A DNA stretch of 64,000 bases from Mesorhabditis belari. Lineage: Eukaryota > Nematoda > Chromadorea > Rhabditida > Rhabditidae. The notes beneath the pieces were generated by a model. That model ran no database searches. It had not been told where the DNA came from and saw nothing but the letters and a program-made list of their open reading frames with translations. A program made the position numbers and the translations under genes. This document shows, piece by piece, positions 33,110-43,700 of the stretch. The stretch spans positions 1-64,000 of the forward strand of contig CAUEEP010000864.1 in NCBI GenBank assembly GCA_958450365.1. The letters are read 5' to 3'. How positions within the stretch are numbered: position 1 is the stretch's first letter; each line of letters starts with the position of its first letter.

Positions 33110-35712
33110 ATGTCAAGCGTCAAAGAGGAGTCAAAGCCGGTTGTCAGCAAAGCCGGCAAGAAGAGAGTACATCGGCGACAACGAGCGAAAGAACAAAGAA
33201 CGGCGGACAGCGATAGAAGCAACGATGAAGATGAGGTATTCGCTTACGCTTTTCCATCTCCGGTTCCTAATTTTGGTAAATTTATCACAGTTGATTATGT
33301 GCCGGCAACTGATTATTTGTTTTCTTTTAGTCTGCGCGAGAGACTGCTGCCGGAAAGAAGCGACGTCAAAATCCAATGTTACAAACGGTTAGTCTACGTT
33401 TTAAAAATTTATCTTTTAAATTTTGCATTCAAAACTTGGGAACTAAGGCGGTTGGGGACGGGCAGCCAAAAATGTTTCAATGTGCGTTTTCTAGGGTGAT
33501 TGATAACATCGACTACCAGAAAACATTTTTAAGTTAGCCTTTTTATTGTTAGCCCAGGATTTGGCTCCGCACCGCCACCGTGTCAAAGTTGCGTATGGGC
33601 CTGACTGCAGCACCCAGAGCCACAGCCGCTAAAGGCGGTGAGACCAACATCGATAGGCTCCACAATCACAAAACCCGATTACCTTTAGGCTTCTAACATT
33701 TGATGACAGAACCATCATAAAATTCAGTCTAAACTGAAAGCATAACTTTAAAGTTGCCTTAGTAAAAAGAATTGTTTGACAAAACGGGAAAAGAGCAAGA
33801 CGACCAGAAAGATTACTAACGACGCCAAGTCGCAATTCAAGCGTGTACAGAAGCAATTGGATGGAGTATTGATGAAGGTGCTTAGCACGATTTTTTTATA
33901 TGGGGAAGCAGGATCCTAGAACGCATCCTTAGAAATTTCATATTAAATAAATTTTAGGTAGACTATATAGCTGATATGCAGAAAAAGGGTGGCAAGGTAA
34001 AATTTTTTTATGATACTAATTCAAGCAATGAGTTTTAGAATATTTACCTTGTCAAATGGTCAGGTTGTTCATCTGAAGCGTCCACATGGGTTTCTGGAAG
34101 ACAGTTTAAAGCACCAGAAAAGGTACAGTAAGGAAAATAATTTTTACTTATTTTTAGTCTTAAAGTATAACACATTGGGCGAGGTCGTGCTCGTGCACTT
34201 AAGCGGGTCCGGGACGGGGTAAGTGGGACGAGCCCTCCATGGGGCTTAGCCTGAGCCATCCTTCGCGAACTTGCAGTACAGTACTGGAAAGGAATCGAAT
34301 TATTCATTACTTAGCAGTTTTTCACCACCTTTAATACAAGTACACAAATAATTTTATCTATTAGATTTCAAAGAAAATTCGATGGTTATAGCTATTTTTG
34401 AGTGGTCACCAATTTCCAACAAAAATTTAGCTTAAATTTGCTCGATTGAGGAATGTCGCCCGCCGAGTGATAAAGAAGCTCCTCAATAAGCAAAAAGAGT
34501 CAGTTTAAAGTTCAATGTTGAAATTAGTTTATGCTTTAGCTTCCCCCGGTTTTTCCTCCAGCTAAAAGATGCAAAATGGCGATGGCTACTGCTTAAAAGG
34601 GAATTCAACTGGAACACAATTATTGATGGAAAGGCAGCCAAAATTTTCATCGAAAACTGGTCAGGCGATTGGAAAGCGATGCCTCGCTTTAAGGTGAAGA
34701 TTTTCTTTTTTGAGCTTGAACCTTGGATGGCTTTGATAATTTTTTGTTTAGTATATCACCAAAAATCGCCACTCTGAGGATGCTGTGAAAACTTTAAAGA
34801 ATATTCGTCCGAACGATCTTGGCTGCAACAAAGCTTGCGAATGCAAGGGTGCAATTAATTGCTGTGCCTCGGTATCATGAAAACTATTTTTCTTACTTTT
34901 CCTTTAGCATCATGTTGCACAAAGTTACAAAAGTGGAACAAAACCAAAGGCCATCCGGAAACTCAACTCGGCAAACTCTAGTTGTGACGTAGTAGTTGAG
35001 TGTGGAGAGCATTGCAAATGTGATCCCATAATGTGTCGTCAACGAGTGCTGCAGGTTGTTGCTTATGTAAATTAGCAATCAAAAAAATTCAGGAAGGGAG
35101 ACAGATACCGTTGGTGCTATTTTGGGAAGGAAGGAAAGGCTGGGGTCTTCGCACAATTTTCAAAATTCCAAAGAATGTTTTTGTCGGTGAATACGTCGGA
35201 GAGGTTTGAAAAGCGCGCACAGTTTAAATTTATCAAGTTCCTTCAGGTGATCACTTTTGCGGAAGCCAAACGCCGAAACAAACACACAAAATACCAATTC
35301 AGTCTTGCGACGGCAATCACAAAGCTCGACAACAAATTCCTGGTGATCGACGCCACAAGCCTCGGAAATGAAACCAGATTCATAAATCATTCGTGCAATC
35401 CAAATTTGGTAGCGAAACTTGTGATCACGAATAAATATTCCGAACACGATTTTCGGATCGGTCTCTACTCCATGCGTGATATTGAGCCGGGTAAGCGAAT
35501 AATTTTTTACTTGATAGAGATGATTTTTAGGCGAGGAACTCACCCTTAACTACTATCCTACAACCGTTAAGCCAAAGAACTCAAAGAAAGGAAGGACCAA
35601 ATGTTGGTGAGTGATGATTCCATTTTCTGGTTTACTGTTTTGAAAAATTTATAGGTGCGATGAAAAGAAGTGTCGTGGTTGGCTCCCTGCAGCAAGCGAG
35701 TACGACGATTAG
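33110..35712 (+). CDS. SUV39/G9a-class histone lysine methyltransferase
   Basis: Transfers methyl groups from SAM to histone lysine, in this class usually H3K9, in the nucleus. The start is the ATG at 33110, five bases after an acceptor. Exons read: 33110-33235 (MSSVKEESKPVVSK, then basic), 33331-33387 (AAGKKRRQNP), 33763-33877 (basic linker), 33958-33996 and 34064-34122 (VDYIADMQKKGGK, VVHLKRPHGF; perhaps a weak chromodomain), 34562-34693, 34752-34871, 34908-35054, 35093-35203, 35247-35490, 35531-35606, 35655-35712. From 34562 on every junction keeps phase. Pre-SET cysteines: GCNKACECKGAINCC and ECGEHCKCDPIMCRQRVLQ. SET: GWGLR, VGEYVGE, RFINHSCNPN, EELTLNYYP. Post-SET: KCWCDEKKCRGWL. The SAM-pocket and catalytic residues are present (Asn-His and the YY of the last motif; most relatives have DY). 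AATAAA lies at 35791. Exons between 33388-33762 and 34123-34561 are not fully resolved. Confidence 0.85.
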
Positions 35713-35790
35713 CCTCGAATCGCAAGCACCTCATTGACATGTTAATTTATATTTTATGGGTTTATTGGGATAGTGTTTTAACCTTTTTCG

Positions 35791-35796
35791 AATAAA
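35791..35796 (+). terminator. Poly(A) signal of the SET gene
   Basis: AATAAA about 80 bp after the stop codon at 35712. Confidence 0.5.
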
Positions 35797-36163
35797 GCTA
35801 ATGGGTTGAACTGAGTTTATCCAACCTAACAAATTCTCGATTATTTGCTGCCGGAAGTGTTCTGTTTTTAAGAACGCCAAAACAGTTTACAGTTTCGTTG
35901 CCGTATCGATTCGTTTTCTTATCAAACGAGGCAGATCACCTGCGATAGTGTTTTTCTTTTTCTTCTATAAACGATTTCCGTCTTTAATAAGCAAAAATTT
36001 TACATACTCCGTTGCACCTCCCAGCACAAACCTTTCGAAAGACTCAAAAAAAGATATAGGAGTTACGGAAAACTTGTGTTGTGCAAAAATTAGTTGTGCA
36101 AAACTTTTATGCACAACTTCTTAGAAGAGAGTAGAATAGTATTGATGAATGCTTAATGAGCAA

Positions 36164-36369
36164 TTATCATTAGATTAATTGATATTGGGTTGAAAAGTTC
36201 TTTCCGAATTTTTGGGAGTGTACCTTGAATTTTTCAAATTTTGACGTTTTATAGCTCGTTTTATAGCTAAAGCTGAATCCAAGATAGATCGATTGGTAGA
36301 AAAACCTTTTTGAGATATCTCTTTTCTAAAAGCTTTTACAGCTATTTTAGTAAAGGGCAGCATAGCCAA
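36164..36369. repeat. Inverted repeat flanking the SET gene, right arm
   Basis: The outer end begins ATTAGATTAATTGATATTGG, followed by the mariner-like TTGGGTTGAAAAGTTCTTTC. The minus strand has an open frame (36175-36369) with KIAVKAFRKEISQKGFSTNR, unknown. Together with 31705-31912 it brackets the SET gene. Confidence 0.65.
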
Positions 36370-36399
36370 AAAATGGATGTTTCCACGTTTTCAAAAACG

Positions 36400-38290
36400 T
36401 GCTGAGGTCCCGAGATTCCATGTGATTCGCTCTACAGATGCCCATCAACCGAGCAAATCCCGTCACATCAGTATTCAGTAAGCTTAACAAGGTGCACCAT
36501 TTGATTGACGTTCTAAACCGGATAAACAAGTTGGAAATCTCAAGGATTCCCTTGTTTGTCCGGTTTAAAACTGGCAATCAATTGGGCACCTCGTCTGGGT
36601 TTTCCGTGAATACTGATGTGACGGGATTTGCTCGGTTGATGGGCATCTGTAGAGCGAATCACATGGAATCTCGGGACCTCAGCGCCTAGAAATTGGAGAT
36701 GAATAAAGTGTAGATGAACTTTGATTATCAACCGATTAACAGCCGGAGTTGCATTAAGTTTGATCAAGTTTATCTTAGCCTTATTGACTATCAATGAGCC
36801 GATAAAATGAAGGAATTGGCAAGGAAAAGTTGTTAAAAATCTTCCTTTTCGCAAAGGCATCCGAGACTCGAGAAGAAGCACATTCAGACTCTCGAAAAGG
36901 CACCAAAATCCACCATCAAGTTTGGGATTATTTTTTGGCATGACTAAGCACTCCTATTAGGGTGGTGCAAAAGAAACTGCCCGATGGGTATCAGCTCTCA
37001 TTTATCAGAAACGAGCGATGCTAACGGCATTATTTTTTATGTTTTGTTCGCATATTTTTTAGCAAATCTTAAAATATCTCTTATACAAACTCTATAAGAT
37101 CTTATACAAATAAAATAAACTCTCTTACACAAATTGCTTTTTAAATTTGCTTTAAATTTTAAATTAAAATTGCTCTAAAAACCTTGGATTTTACCTTGTA
37201 AAAAGAATAAAGTCAAAATCTACTCGTTTTTCCATTGGATTTTTTTTTGCTATTACTAAGCTAATTAAAAATTCGATTTTTAATTAATTTCAAATGTTTT
37301 TTGACGTCAGTAATGGAAAGTATAGAAAAAGACAGGTGTTATTTTAAAGCAAAATGTCTGGAATGACTTGTGATAGAAAAAAGGAAAGCTTTCTAATGAG
37401 AAAAAGGAAGAGATTATTGCATTGTCACAGATTAAAGTTTGAGTCTAGACTTTGAAATTCCCATTGTATTGGATGGAGGATTGGAGGAAAACAAATGAAA
37501 GACCTGGGGATTGTTCGGGTTTTGTTCAAGCTGAGGTTCATTTTTCGTTCGATCGAGTTACAGTCGAAAAGCCGAGTTTTCATGATTGTGCCCAAGTCTG
37601 TATAATAATAGATTGACAAGTTGAAAGTTGCCAATCTACTCATTGCACTTTTTAGAAATAATGCCAAGGGCGCCAATTAATCTACAGTTTCTACCAATAA
37701 AAAGGCCCATTTATTCTCTAAAACCGAGTTTTCATAATTGTGCGTCAGCCTATAGTATAGTAGACGTTTAAGGTAATGTGCATGGCATTTTAAAGAGAAA
37801 AACACTTGTTTAGTACTTGCTTATTCCTTTTTAATACACTTGTTTAGTAGTTTTATATTATTGAGTATATTACCTCATGAAGATGATCCATCACAAAAAG
37901 TATCCTCAAAAGGACTTTTCGTCGATGCTCGAACACCGATTCAATCCGGTCCACAAATGATATCCGGTGTGCCAGGATCCACTAAGTTTTGCACAACACA
38001 AGTTCCGGTTTTGTTCAAGTTCCGGTTTTGTTCAAGCTGGTTCATTTTTCGTTCGATTAAAGTTAGAGAAATAAAGACGACAAATTAATATGCAAATTAT
38101 CTAATATAATATATTTTATTAATGCGTTTTATTTCTTTCTGAATAAAGTATTTATATAAATGATTTATCTATAAATGATTTATTTATAAATGATATAAAT
38201 TCGCACCGAAAACTAACGAAAAGCCATTTTTCGAAAAAGCCAAGGCCAAACCGATTCTGAAATGAGTGGTCATAGATCTCTAGCATAGAA
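36400..38290 (-). repeat. R1 repeat family, copy 4, with 500-bp insertion
   Basis: Same orientation as 62220-63600. At 37520-38030 it carries the insertion also found at 9541-10030. The R1 frame is open at 36540-36941. Near 36400-36540 a short stretch of R1 is repeated in reverse (GAGGTCCCGAGATTCCATGT on the plus strand, its complement at 36660), forming a local palindrome. Confidence 0.85.
37840..38020 (+). other. Exon-like ORF, second copy (see 9864)
   Basis: Identical to 9864-10020 through EDDPSQKVSSKGLFVDAR and GVPGSTKFCTTQV. Here the next bases return to R1 sequence (CGGTTTTGTTCAAG). Confidence 0.35.
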
Positions 38291-38827
38291 AAGACATCGA
38301 TGGGAATGTCTTTTACGTCAAAAATGTCAATTTTAATGTGTTTCATTGTTTCATTTGAATTCGAACGATTTTAATGTTTTTCAGCTATCCTTTCAGCTTC
38401 AAGCTATCCAAGCAATGTTCTTTAAAGCTTAAACGCAAGCTTTCTGGCACATCTGCACCAAAATAATTCGTTTGACATCAAAAGGAAATGAACTTTTGTT
38501 AGAACGTGAAAATCGTGGATATCGTGGAAATTTTTACCCCAAAAAACCGGTAATTTAGTTGCCAAGATGAACCGCTGCATTGAACCGCTGAAAATCGTGT
38601 GTTCACTTCGGAAAGAATTTGGAAAAAACCCGAACGGGTCATCTGGTTTTACTCGATTTTTGACTCTATTCAATTGAAAGTCCAATTTTGAAAAGCTTTT
38701 ATTGTTATTGAAAAGTTGTTTGATTCCAGTGACTTTTCAACACTTTTTGGAAAGTTTAATAATAATAATACTTTATTCACGCGAATATTCAATTCACGCG
38801 AATTCCTACTAATAGAGTACACAGATC
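38291..38827. other. No gene supported
   Basis: The minus ORF 38422-38685 shows no family. The end (38797-38827) matches the flank of the MITE at 18133-18160 in reverse. Confidence 0.4.
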
Positions 38828-39344
38828 TATTGGGTGAAATGAAAACTGCCGGCTATTGTCATATGTGACAATTTGAGCACTTTCTTCAAAAGAAACCCAT
38901 TTTGGTGTCAATGGAAAAGGTGTAGAGAATCAAAAATTAGGCTTAAATCCAGATTTTCAGAATGATTCAAAAACTGGTTTTCAAGAAATGCCAAATCTAC
39001 GAATTTTCACAAAACTTCCATTTTAAACGAAACTACTAAGTGTATCTTTTTGGAAATTTGGCAATAAGCCTAATTTTTGATTCTCTACAACTTTTCTTTT
39101 GACACCAAAATGGATTTCTTTTGAAGAAAGTGTGAAAACTGGACATCAGACATCTCCAGTCCTACATTTCTGAGTCTCACACTTCTCTCACACAGAAGCC
39201 AAAATCCTACTACGGAAGAGGAATCCGCAAACTGCCTGTGAAATGGGCAGAAGCCGAATGGAAATTATTTCGAATGAATTCATGGTTTTAGGTTGAATAA
39301 ATTCTAGTTCAAAGTCCGGCAGTTTTCAATTCACCAACCCAATA
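38828..39344. mobile_element. MITE, 517 bp, copy 2 (inverse of 17612-18132)
   Basis: Same ends and interior as copy 1 in reverse. The flanks on both sides also match those of copy 1, so this is a duplicate of the whole locus and not an independent insertion. Confidence 0.8.
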
Positions 39345-39435
39345 TGTCCGGTACGTAATTACGGAAATTACGTCTATTATTATTAAAAAGTTGTCTGTGA
39401 TATTAACCTCAGTGCAATAAATTTATTAGAAAAAA

Positions 39436-40102
39436 TTAAAGCTTCTTCATGCGTCGTGGTCCGTTCGAATGTTCACATTTATCGACCGTGTAGAATTGGC
39501 TGAAAGAAAAGGTTTTGAAAAGAAAAAAAGATTTGATAGAGTACCAAAATCTGGGTGGTAGACAGTTTTTCTTTATCTAACAATGAGGAGCCTTCAACTT
39601 GATTTCTTTAGCAAAATTTCAAATATTCATTTGTTGCTGTGGATTTTTCCACGTAATCTCAAGCAATCAAATGTAAATTTTCACCAGAAACGTTTATAAA
39701 TAAGATGAATTGAATCAGAACAAAGCAGAAGTTATTCAATTCCGGATTTCAACGGGTCTTATTCATCTTTCAATTCAATTCAATTCCGATCTGAGTCCTT
39801 TTTTGATCCGAATTTAATAAGATCTGATCGATCCAAGTGCTTTTCTGTTTGGGTTGAGAATGCAAAACAGAACTTACACATTGCTCGAAGACTGCTGGTC
39901 AAGCGGATCTCCCAAACTCAGTTTCACTTTGCTGTAGAAAGGGCGATCATTTGGAGTCGAAACAAAATAGTAACACGCTCTTTGCTCTCCCTAAAAGAAG
40001 AAAATAAAATTTGTTTTTTCTGCTGCAGATTACTAGGATTTCTAAACTCAAATTAGATCCAAAATTAACTCATTCACCGATTCTCCGCATGTGTAGTTGA
40101 CC
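39436..40102 (-). CDS. C-terminal exons of an unknown Cys-containing protein
   Basis: Three minus-strand exons join in phase: 40102-40078 (VNYTCGES), 39990-39878 (EQRACYYFVSTPNDR, VKLSLGDPLDQQSSS; donor GTAAGT) and 39499-39436 (QFYTVDKCEHSNGPRRMKKL then stop at 39436-39438), followed by an AATAAA around 39420. Cysteines and an N-x-T site (NYT) suggest a secreted or lumenal domain, but no signal peptide is visible and I recognise no family. The first exon is cut short compared with the plus-strand copy at 50542-50630. It lies just downstream of the minus-strand GPCR exons; a fusion transcript would be out of frame. Confidence 0.55.
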
Positions 40103-40189
40103 CTGAGTTAAAATAAATCATTTATCCTTTTAACTAAAAGCTTTATGATCAAAAAACCTTTAATAAGCATGATTCAGAAAATCTGTAAA

Positions 40190-40398
40190 AGTGTCCTACT
40201 AAAAGTGTACTACTAAAAGTGTACTACTAAAAGTGTACTACTAAAAGTGTCCTACTAAAAGTGTACTACTAAAAGTGTACTACTAAAATTGTACTACTAA
40301 AAGCGTACTACTAAAAGCGTACTACTAAAAGCGTACTGCTAGTGTACTGCTAGTGTACTTCTGGTGTACTTCTAGTGTACTTCTAGTGTACTGCTACA
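40190..40398 (-). repeat. 14-bp minisatellite, short arm copy
   Basis: About 14 units of ACTACTAAAAGTGT. Reverse-complement counterpart of the 1.5-kb array at 43498-44998; it lies in the same intron position, after the DRY exon. Confidence 0.9.
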
Positions 40399-40418
40399 GC
40401 CTTTTCCCTCATTTTTAC

Positions 40419-40752
40419 CCGTTTCACTTCCGGATGACAGATCGCCATGTATCGATCAAAACCTAGAGCTGTTAGGATGAAAGAGGAACAGATCTAGAAT
40501 CATTGTTGGAGATGGTTGCTTTCGAGTTAAAACCTTATTCGAAAGCTCTAAAAGAAAGTAGATTTTACAAGCGAGTTGCCCGAAAATCCAATTCTCTAGC
40601 ACCATCACTGAAATTTGTTTGAAACAATCTCAAAAACTCATCTGCCTGATAAATGAAATGGAATTGACATTGTGACCAAAAGATCGACTCCCGACAAAAC
40701 GACCATGTAGACGAATGTGTTTCCCAAAGCAGTGACTGAGGATCGTAAGGAT
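40419..40752 (-). pseudogene. GPCR exons TM2, TM3 and DRY (minus-arm copy)
   Basis: Exons 40752-40646, 40607-40534 and 40493-40419 are the mirror of 43141-43474 and encode TM2 (NTFVYMVVLSGVDLLV), TM3 with the disulfide Cys (FGQLACKIYF) and GFDRYMAICHPEVK. TM1 (41679-41822) is upstream on the same strand and joins in phase (Arg codon AG/A). The donor after TM2 is GC (TCAG/GCAGAT) where the other arm has GT. After the DRY exon come the short minisatellite and then unrelated exons; TM4-TM7 are absent, so this copy cannot make a receptor. Confidence 0.75.
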
Positions 40753-41100
40753 CTGAAATTGGCAAGGTCACTAAATTTTTTAGGCATGTCACTAAGTCGG
40801 CATGCCACTAACCGAAAACTGTTTTAGTCAATTTTGAGCTCAAATTCATTCAAGAATGGTTGTTTGGAATTTTCGAAAGAAGCCAATAGAGTTTTAAGGC
40901 CTAAGGCCTTAGAAAAGCCTAAGCCCTAGCCAATAAGAACGCTCAAAACGCGAGGGAAACAAGAGCAATGATGACCTAAGGGTTTGGGCATTAGATTACT
41001 ACAATGCCTACCCTTACAATTGATTTGAGTCCCGCCACCGTCAAACCTTTTGCAACACACAACAAAACAATATTTATCTGTTTTGTTGCAAGACAAACTT

Positions 41101-41678
41101 TAAGGTTATAAACTGAACTGAAAAGATATTTGGAATATGTTGGATGATATGAAAAGATATCCAACTGGTATTTGCAATTCAAGCTTTTTCTGAAACGATA
41201 TTTCATATTTGCAATCAAAGCTTTCTTTTTCTTTTTCTTTCACCCTCATTTTGCATTCCTATTCCTCATCCCCTTGTCAGATTTGTAGCTTTCTTGAAAC
41301 TTGAAACATTTCCAAAACAAAAGCCAGTCGGAGTCGGACTTTATTAGTCGGATTACTGTAATAAGGCACTTTTAAAATCCTCTAAAGCCTGATTAAGCCA
41401 TTATATTCAATTAAGATAAAAACAACATTGCTTTAGCTTTAAAGTTCATTATTTAAGTCCCAAGTTGAGTCTAGGGGTTTTTAAAAAAAATTTAAGGTAA
41501 TTTTCATCATAATGCATTTAATAGCTAGATTGAAACATTCAAACATTTAAACCTGATAGAAACTTCTATTCAACAATTAAAACAATTCCAAAGTATAAAG
41601 ATACCTTTATTTCTTTATTAAAGTGATTATAAAGGGTTTTGATTGAATCTTTGAGTGAAAAACTGTAAACAAATTTAC
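41101..41678. other. Palindrome spacer, intron between TM1 and TM2
   Basis: AT-rich, with no gene; a poly-pyrimidine run at 41221-41240. Confidence 0.5.
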
Positions 41679-41822
41679 CTTGTCACAAAGAAAACATAAG
41701 TGAGCACAGCGACGTTGCCAGCCGTTCCGAAAATGAACAAAAAAGCGTAGGGAAGGGAAAAATGAGGTGACTTAGGTGCTGTACACTTGCATTGATGGAC
41801 CCGCCGAATGTACAGAAGTCAT
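41679..41822 (-). CDS. GPCR exon with TM1
   Basis: In the minus frame the exon reads SPHFSLPYAFLFIFGTAGN then VAVLTYVFFVTR; GN in a hydrophobic helix is the TM1 signature of rhodopsin-class receptors. The donor at 41678 (AAG/GTAAAT) leaves phase 2 and joins perfectly to the TM2 exon. The start is unresolved: the acceptor at 41823 (TTTCAG) is followed at once by ATG in one frame and TGA in the TM1 frame, so a one-base change or another acceptor (TACAG near 41780) must be assumed. It is the only TM1 exon in the window and belongs to whichever arm it faces. Confidence 0.65.
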
Positions 41823-42795
41823 CTGAAATTTGAATAAAGAGGGGAAAAGTGAAAGAGATGATATAAAAGAGGAGAATATGTTAAGAATATATTAAGAGTA
41901 AAATATAAGAGTAGAATATAAGAATATATTAAGAATATAGTTTTCAGAATAAAAATACGATTTATTGATAAATTGTTAAGGAAAAGATAGAAGTTGGCCA
42001 GGCAAAAAAGCGCGGTTCGGCGAGGTTTCTCGCTGTTTTTCCTGCTGGTTCTTAACTCGACGTGGCGCAGCCAGGAGTGCCCTCGTCTAGCACCCACAGG
42101 GTCCGAGTTCGAACCCCGGTTGCGATCCGACTTTTGATTTTGAAAAAATAAAATATGAGATGCAAAACTACTCAGAATTCTAAGCCTAACACTAAAAATT
42201 ACGTAAATCGTCTCACGGGAAGCCGAGATCTCGCGCGTACAAATGGACGAAGCAAACAATTGATTTTATATATAGATTGTTATTTTTTTTTTCGATTTTT
42301 TCGACGGATTCGAACTCCTCGACTAAAACTACATCTAGAAAAGTAATCTTAAAAAAAATTTTTATTGAAAAAACTTTTTCTATCTTTTTATATTGCAGTT
42401 TACTAAGCGAGTTATAGTTTTATATAATCGAACTTCATTAGCTACATTTTAAAACCAACCCCAAGTCGATCCGTCAATTGCAAGTAGGGATATCAGACAA
42501 AAGAGAAGAGCAGTCCAACTCAGATTCTCATGCGCGAGTTGTTCATAATTTCGACGATTTTATGAACAACTTTATCGCTCTTAAAATGTGCCTTATGAAA
42601 TTTGGTGATAGACACAAATTACTTAGTAAACTTTAACATAAAAACATGGTGAAAATCTCAGTCAAAGTTCGACTATTTAGGCGAAAGACGAAAGGATCCT
42701 CATGCACTGTACCAGGATACCAGGACCAGGACAAACTTTGTAGTACTACAAACTTTTAAGTTTGCAGTACTGCAATTTGTAGTACTGCAAACTTT
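41823..42795. other. Palindrome spacer, other side; tRNA-like box and palindromic 18-mers
   Basis: 41870-41950 is a degenerate ATATTAAGAATA repeat. A tRNA-like stretch lies at 42054-42131 (listed separately). At 42735-42795, next to the right arm, are TTTGTAGTACTACAAA and TTGCAGTACTGCAA, each its own reverse complement. No gene seen. Confidence 0.5.
42054..42131 (+). pseudogene. tRNA-like sequence, probably a pseudogene
   Basis: It has an A-box-like TGGCGCAGCCAGG (42063-42075) and a B-box-like GAGTTCGAACCC (42105-42116), at tRNA-like spacing. The T-arm nearly pairs, but the acceptor, D and anticodon stems do not, so it is not a working tRNA. The antisense frame shows the NRGSNSDP word typical of translated tRNA-derived DNA. 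Confidence 0.4.
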
Positions 42796-43700
42796 GTTTG
42801 TCTTGCAACAAAACAGATAAATATTGTTTTGTTGTGTGTTGCAAAAGTTTGACGGTGGCGGGACTCAAATCAATTGTAAGGGTAGGCATTGTAGTAATCT
42901 AATGCCCAAACCCTTAGGTCATCATTGCTCTTGTTTCCCTCGCGTTTTGAGCGTTCTTATTGGCTAGGGCTTAGGCTTTTCTAAGGCCTTAGGCCTTAAA
43001 ACTCTATTGGCTTCTTTCGAAAATTCCAAACAACCATTCTTGAATGAATTTGAGCTCAAAATTGACTAAAACAGTTTTCGCTTAGTGGCATGCCGACTTA
43101 GTGACATGCCTAAAAAATTTAGTGACCTTGCCAATTTCAGATCCTTACGATCCTCAGTCACTGCTTTGGGAAACACATTCGTCTACATGGTCGTTTTGTC
43201 GGGAGTCGATCTTTTGGTCACAATGTCAATTCCATTTCATTTATCAGGTAGATGAGTTTTTGAGATTGTTTCAAACAAATTTCAGTGATGGTGCTAGAGA
43301 ATTGGATTTTCGGGCAACTCGCTTGTAAAATCTACTTTCTTTTAGAGCTTTCGAATAAGGTTTTAACTCGAAAGCAACCATCTCCAACAATGATTCTAGA
43401 TCTGTTCCTCTTTCATCCTAACAGCTCTAGGTTTTGATCGATACATGGCGATCTGTCATCCGGAAGTGAAACGGGTAAAATGAGGGAAAAGGCTGTAGCA
43501 GTACACTAGAAGTACACTAGAAGTACACCAGAAGTACACTAGCAGTACACTAGCAGTACGCTTTTAGTAGTACGCTTTTAGTAGTACGCTTTTAGTAGTA
43601 CAATTCTTAGTAGTACACTTTTAGTAGTACACCTTTTAGTAGGACACTTTTAGTAGTACACCTTTTAGTAGTACACTTTTAGTAGTACACTTTTAGTAGG
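42796..43700 (+). repeat. Palindrome right arm (GPCR exons)
   Basis: Inverse of 40190-41100; begins with GTTTGTCTTGCAACAAAACA. Confidence 0.9.

Larger units (their letters stand above)
40190..41100 (-). repeat. Palindrome left arm (GPCR exons)
   Basis: Reverse complement of 42796-43700. The exon coordinates on the two arms sum to 83893 throughout 40419-40752, so no indel has occurred there. The arms are separated by about 1.7 kb. Confidence 0.9.

Noticed and set aside
31705..36369. Classic transposon with the SET gene as cargo
   Set aside because: The mariner-like ends point away from the gene rather than enclosing it, and no transposase or target-site duplication is seen; kept only as a bracketed-gene observation.
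40102..40419. Fusion receptor: minus GPCR exons spliced to the Cys-containing exons
   Set aside because: The DRY exon ends in phase 0, whereas the next exons need phase 2 at the available acceptor; the join is out of frame and stops early.
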